From Candidatus Aquidulcis sp. (GTDB lineage Bacteria > Chloroflexota > Anaerolineae > Anaerolineales > E44-bin32): a stretch of 7,738 nt of DNA. Below, in pieces: positions 5,092 to 7,738 of the stretch (within the stretch, counting starts at the first letter, position 1; each line of letters starts with the position of its first letter). Made by a program: the position numbers and the translations under genes. The stretch lies in the NCBI GenBank assembly GCA_020723365.1, contig DYJB01000002.1:1-7738 (forward strand), read 5' to 3'. Under the pieces are notes generated by a model. That model was given only the letters and a program-made list of their open reading frames with translations. It had not been told where the DNA came from and made no database searches.

Positions 5092-6252
5092 ATGATGCCC
5101 AACGCCCAGCGCGGCCGCGTCCTGGTGGTGGACGACGATCCGGACGTCCTCGACTTGCTGGCGCGGCATGTGCTCCAGCCGCTGGGCTACCTGGTGCAGA
5201 CCGCCGATGATGGCGGCGCCGCCATCCAGCATGCCCTCAACTTCGCCCCCGACCTGATCGTCGCCAGCCTGACGTTGCCGGGTCTATCCGGCAAAGACCT
5301 GCTGGTCGCCCTGCGCTCGCAGGGCATGGAAGTCCCCATGCTGGTCACGGCCCCGGAGGGAATGGAGGCGGCCGCCATCCAGGCCTTCCGCCTGGGGGCG
5401 CGCGACTATCTGGTCAAGCCGCTGCGCGAAGCTGAAGTCGTCTCGGCCGTCGAACGGGCGCTGGGCGAGGTGCGGCTGCGCAACGAGCGGCACCTGCTGG
5501 CCGAGCAGCTGGGCGAAAGCAACCGCGAGCTCGAGCGCCGTGTGCGCGAGCTGACGACGCTCTACGGCATCGGCAAGGCGGTAACCTCCACGACCAACCA
5601 GTCGCAGCTGTTCGCCAAGCTGGTCGACAGCAGCCTGTATGTGACCGAGGCCGACCTGGGCTGGGTGCTGCTTATCGAAGACCGCTCCAAGCAGCTGGTC
5701 CTTCGGGCGCAACGAAACCTGCCCCCGGCGGTGGCCGCCAAACTCCACCATCCGTGGGACGACGGCGTAAGCTCGCTGGTCATGCTGTCGGGCGAGACGC
5801 TCAACATCTACGGTGAGGGCCTGTCGAAGTTCAAGATGGCCCGCATGGGCAAGGCGGCTCTGATCGCGCCGATCAAGGTTCGCGACCAGGTGATCGGCGT
5901 GATCTGTGTCGCTCGCCAGGAGCACCGGCCGTTCAGCGGACGCAGCCAGGCGATGCTGGAGGCGGTGGCCGACTACGCCTCCATCTCGCTGGTCAACGCC
6001 CGGCTGTTCCAGGCCCTGGAGGAACGCGCCCGCCGGCTGCAGAAGGCCATCGAGGATGCGCAGGCCGGCACGCCGGCCAGCAGCGAGATGCTCGCCCTGC
6101 TCGACCGCCGCCTGCGGCATGTGCAGAGCGAGGTGGCGCACCTGCTGACGGTGGCTCAGGAGCCCGGCCTGCGGACGGCCCTGGAAGCGATCGGACACGA
6201 CCTCGAGAGCGCGCTGCACCAGATGGGCGAGTCGCCCGTCCGCCCGGCGTAG
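5092..6252 (+). CDS. REC-GAF signalling protein with a receiver lacking the phospho-Asp
   Basis: This 386-residue cytosolic protein starts with a receiver (REC) domain at about 8-125. The acidic cluster Asp14-Asp15-Asp16, Thr86 and Lys109 (DYLVKP) are all present. The phospho-acceptor position in 'PDLIVASLTLPGLSG' is Ser59 instead of Asp, so aspartyl phosphorylation in the usual way is not possible. A helical linker (about 125-153) leads to a GAF domain (about 154-305), a sensor module for small ligands or redox signals. A coil and helical tail (about 305-386) follow. There is no DNA-binding, kinase or cyclase domain, so it probably acts by protein contact. The domain order parallels the next gene, of which it looks like a paralogue. 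The start is taken at 5092 (a second ATG follows at 5095), because the conserved REC begins there. A GTG further upstream at 5011 would run through the promoter. Confidence 0.9.
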   Translation: MMPNAQRGRVLVVDDDPDVLDLLARHVLQPLGYLVQTADDGGAAIQHALNFAPDLIVASLTLPGLSGKDLLVALRSQGMEVPMLVTAPEGMEAAAIQAFRLGARDYLVKPLREAEVVSAVERALGEVRLRNERHLLAEQLGESNRELERRVRELTTLYGIGKAVTSTTNQSQLFAKLVDSSLYVTEADLGWVLLIEDRSKQLVLRAQRNLPPAVAAKLHHPWDDGVSSLVMLSGETLNIYGEGLSKFKMARMGKAALIAPIKVRDQVIGVICVARQEHRPFSGRSQAMLEAVADYASISLVNARLFQALEERARRLQKAIEDAQAGTPASSEMLALLDRRLRHVQSEVAHLLTVAQEPGLRTALEAIGHDLESALHQMGESPVRPA

Positions 6253-6276
6253 CCCACGGAAGTACCATACCCGGTC

Positions 6277-6290
6277 CACGGACTGCCGTG
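6277..6290 (+). other. Small inverted repeat after the REC-GAF gene
   Basis: CACGG (6277-6281) and CCGTG (6286-6290) form a perfect 5-bp stem around ACTG. It lies 25 nt after the stop codon and directly abuts the candidate -10 box of the next gene. It could be a weak terminator or an operator half-site pair. Chance is possible at this length. Confidence 0.3.
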
Positions 6291-6297
6291 CTAGGCT
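6289..6297 (+). promoter_or_regulatory. Candidate extended -10 promoter of the hybrid kinase gene
   Basis: TGC-TAGGCT repeats the hsp20 -10 hexamer TAGGCT, here with the TGn extension. No -35 is recognisable. Transcription would start near 6304 and give a leader of about 45 nt. A possible 5-bp hairpin (GGTGG 6302-6306, CCACC 6311-6315) is close to that start. Alternatively the gene is co-transcribed with the REC-GAF gene across the 96-bp gap. Confidence 0.35.
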
Positions 6298-6348
6298 TCA
6301 GGGTGGTCCCCCACCTTCCCGCGGACCCTTGCTGTGTGCTGAGGACGC

Positions 6349-7738
6349 ATGGGCGAAACCATCCTCGTCGCCGATGACTCGGCGGAGATCCGCAAGTTCC
6401 TCGAAGAGACCATCCTCAAGCCGTCCGGGTACAACGTGGTTTCCGTCGGCGACGGCATGTCGGCGCTGACGCTGGCGCTCGAGCTCAAGCCGGACGTCGT
6501 CCTGACCGACCTGAACATGCCCAGCCTGCGTGGCCTGGACCTGATCCGCCGCCTCAAGCGCGACCTGCCCACCCTGCCGGTGATCCTGATGACCGCCGAA
6601 GGATCGGAGGCACTTGCGGTGGAGGCGCTGCGGGCCGGGGCTGCCGACTACCTGGTCAAGCCCTTCGACGCCGAGCACCTGCTGGCCGCCCTGGGGCGCG
6701 GCATGGCGCTGAGCCGCCGCAGCCAGGATGCGCTCAAATTGCAGGCCGAATCGCGCGCCGGGGCCCAGTCCCTCGAGCGGCGCCTGCACGAGCTGGAGGC
6801 GCTGGCGCACATCGGGCGCACCGTTACCGCCATGCTCGACCTCGACCAGGTCCTGACGACGGTGGTCGAATCGGCCGTCGGCCTGACGGAAGCCGAGGAG
6901 GGCAGCCTGCTGCTGCTGGACGAAGAGAGCGGGGATCTGACGATGCGGGCCTCGATGAACTTCGACGACGAGTTCGCCCGCACCTTCCGCCTCAAAGTCG
7001 AGGATTCGTTGGCCGGGCAGGTGATCGCCAGCGGCCAGCCGGTGATCCTGGACGAGGGCGCCCCCCAAAAGATCAAGACCTCCTACCTGGTGCACTCCCT
7101 GCTGTACGTCCCGCTGCGGGCGCGCGGCCGAACCATCGGCGTCCTGGGCGTCGACAACCGTAAGGCGGGGCGCTCGCTGACCAAGGAGGACATGACCGTG
7201 GTGATGGCCATGGCCGACTACGCCGCCATCGCCATCGAGAATGCCCGCCTGTACAACCGTTCGGAAGCCGAACGCGTCAAGCTGGAAACGATCCTGACTC
7301 AGACGGAAGACGGCGTGATCGTCGTCGACCCGGAGAACCGCCTGCTGCTCATCAACCGGACGGCGGCCGAGGCCTTCGAAGCTTCCGACCCGCAGTTGGG
7401 ACGGTCGCTGGTGGAGACGCTCGATCACCCGCAGATCCTGGCCCTGGTGCGCGCCCCGGGACGCGCACCGCGGCGCGAGGAAATCGAGCTCAAAGACGGC
7501 CGGGTGGTCAACGCGCAGCGTACGCCCATCGACGGTGTCGGCCAGGCCGTTGTGATGCAGGACATCACCCACCTGAAAGAGCTCGACCGCATCAAGTCGG
7601 AGTTCGTCACCACCGTCTCCCACGACCTGCGCTCGCCGCTGACGGCCATCCTGGGCTACGTCGATCTGATCGGGCGCACCGGCGATGTCTCCGAGCAGCA
7701 GCGTGAGTTCATCCAGCGTGTGCGCACGAGCGTGGAGC
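6349..7738 (+). CDS. Hybrid sensor histidine kinase, REC-GAF-PAS-HisKA (cut by right edge)
   Basis: About 463 residues are visible and no stop is reached. The N-terminal receiver (1-120) is complete: Asp9-Asp10, phospho-acceptor Asp54 in 'PDVVLTDLNMP', Thr82 and Lys104 in 'DYLVKPF'. A coil leads to a GAF domain (about 145-297), then a PAS domain from about 305 to 410 ('TEDGVIVVDPENRLLLINRTAAEAF'). The HisKA dimerisation helix follows, with the H-box 'TTVSHDLRSPL' and phospho-accepting His425. The catalytic ATPase domain should lie beyond the edge. With the receiver at the front and no membrane segment, this is a soluble kinase whose input may come from another kinase or from GAF/PAS ligands. 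The ATG at 6349 has GAGGA 3 nt upstream, closer than ideal. REC and GAF align by eye with the preceding gene ('TAEG' against 'TAPEG'). Confidence 0.92.
   Translation, partial: MGETILVADDSAEIRKFLEETILKPSGYNVVSVGDGMSALTLALELKPDVVLTDLNMPSLRGLDLIRRLKRDLPTLPVILMTAEGSEALAVEALRAGAADYLVKPFDAEHLLAALGRGMALSRRSQDALKLQAESRAGAQSLERRLHELEALAHIGRTVTAMLDLDQVLTTVVESAVGLTEAEEGSLLLLDEESGDLTMRASMNFDDEFARTFRLKVEDSLAGQVIASGQPVILDEGAPQKIKTSYLVHSLLYVPLRARGRTIGVLGVDNRKAGRSLTKEDMTVVMAMADYAAIAIENARLYNRSEAERVKLETILTQTEDGVIVVDPENRLLLINRTAAEAFEASDPQLGRSLVETLDHPQILALVRAPGRAPRREEIELKDGRVVNAQRTPIDGVGQAVVMQDITHLKELDRIKSEFVTTVSHDLRSPLTAILGYVDLIGRTGDVSEQQREFIQRVRTSVE

Noticed and set aside
4960..5232. N-terminal extension of the J-protein to about 5232
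   Set aside because: The upstream reading would cross a well-formed promoter and the start of the divergent REC-GAF gene. The J domain begins at MEYKDYY as in the family.
6298..7623. 441-codon open frame on the minus strand opposite the kinase gene
   Set aside because: The plus-strand frame encodes clear REC, GAF, PAS and HisKA domains. The antisense product is His/Gln/Arg-rich without domain features, a common artefact of GC-rich third positions.
1..7738. Defence system, mobile element, CRISPR array or tRNA
   Set aside because: No transposase, integrase, toxin, restriction or Cas-like protein, no repeat-spacer pattern and no tRNA cloverleaf was found. All long frames are explained by housekeeping or signalling genes.

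Overview
The window is strongly GC-rich bacterial chromosome, densely coded, with no tRNA, rRNA, IS element, phage gene or CRISPR array that I can see. Several features suggest a Chloroflexota (Anaerolineae-like) bacterium: the GC-rich codon usage, a probable lipoprotein HtrA, a short rhomboid protease starting with an 'FPLRD' motif, and tandem REC-GAF / REC-GAF-PAS-kinase proteins. This placement is inference from gene style, not a database result.

Layout. (1) 1-734, minus strand: the N-terminal third of the disaggregase ClpB, running off the left edge. (2) 735-977: a divergent regulatory region between clpB and hsp20. It holds a series of 7-bp direct repeats phased at 11 bp that ends 9 bp before a candidate -10 box, and a hairpin in the clpB leader. 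The two genes share almost the same ribosome-binding/start sequence. (3) 978-2737, plus strand: an Hsp20 small heat-shock protein, then a rhomboid intramembrane protease overlapping by ATGA a membrane-anchored coiled-coil protein of unknown function. (4) 2721-2750: a perfect hairpin between convergent units. (5) 4959-2816, minus strand: a two-gene operon, class II J-protein then HtrA/DegP-type serine protease, behind a good sigma-70-like promoter. (6) 5092-7738, plus strand: two paralogous signalling proteins. The first is a REC-GAF protein whose receiver lacks the phospho-accepting Asp (Ser59). The second is a REC-GAF-PAS-histidine kinase with an intact receiver, cut by the right edge.

Functionally, five of the eight genes handle damaged or misfolded protein: ClpB (disaggregation), Hsp20 (holding), a J-protein (Hsp70 delivery), HtrA (extracytoplasmic proteolysis) and rhomboid (membrane proteolysis). 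The adjoining signalling pair could be the stress sensor for this cluster, but nothing in the sequence proves that link. The observations most worth following are the Asp-less receiver, the phased repeats upstream of hsp20, the apparently leaderless start of the REC-GAF gene, and the rhomboid/coiled-coil pair.
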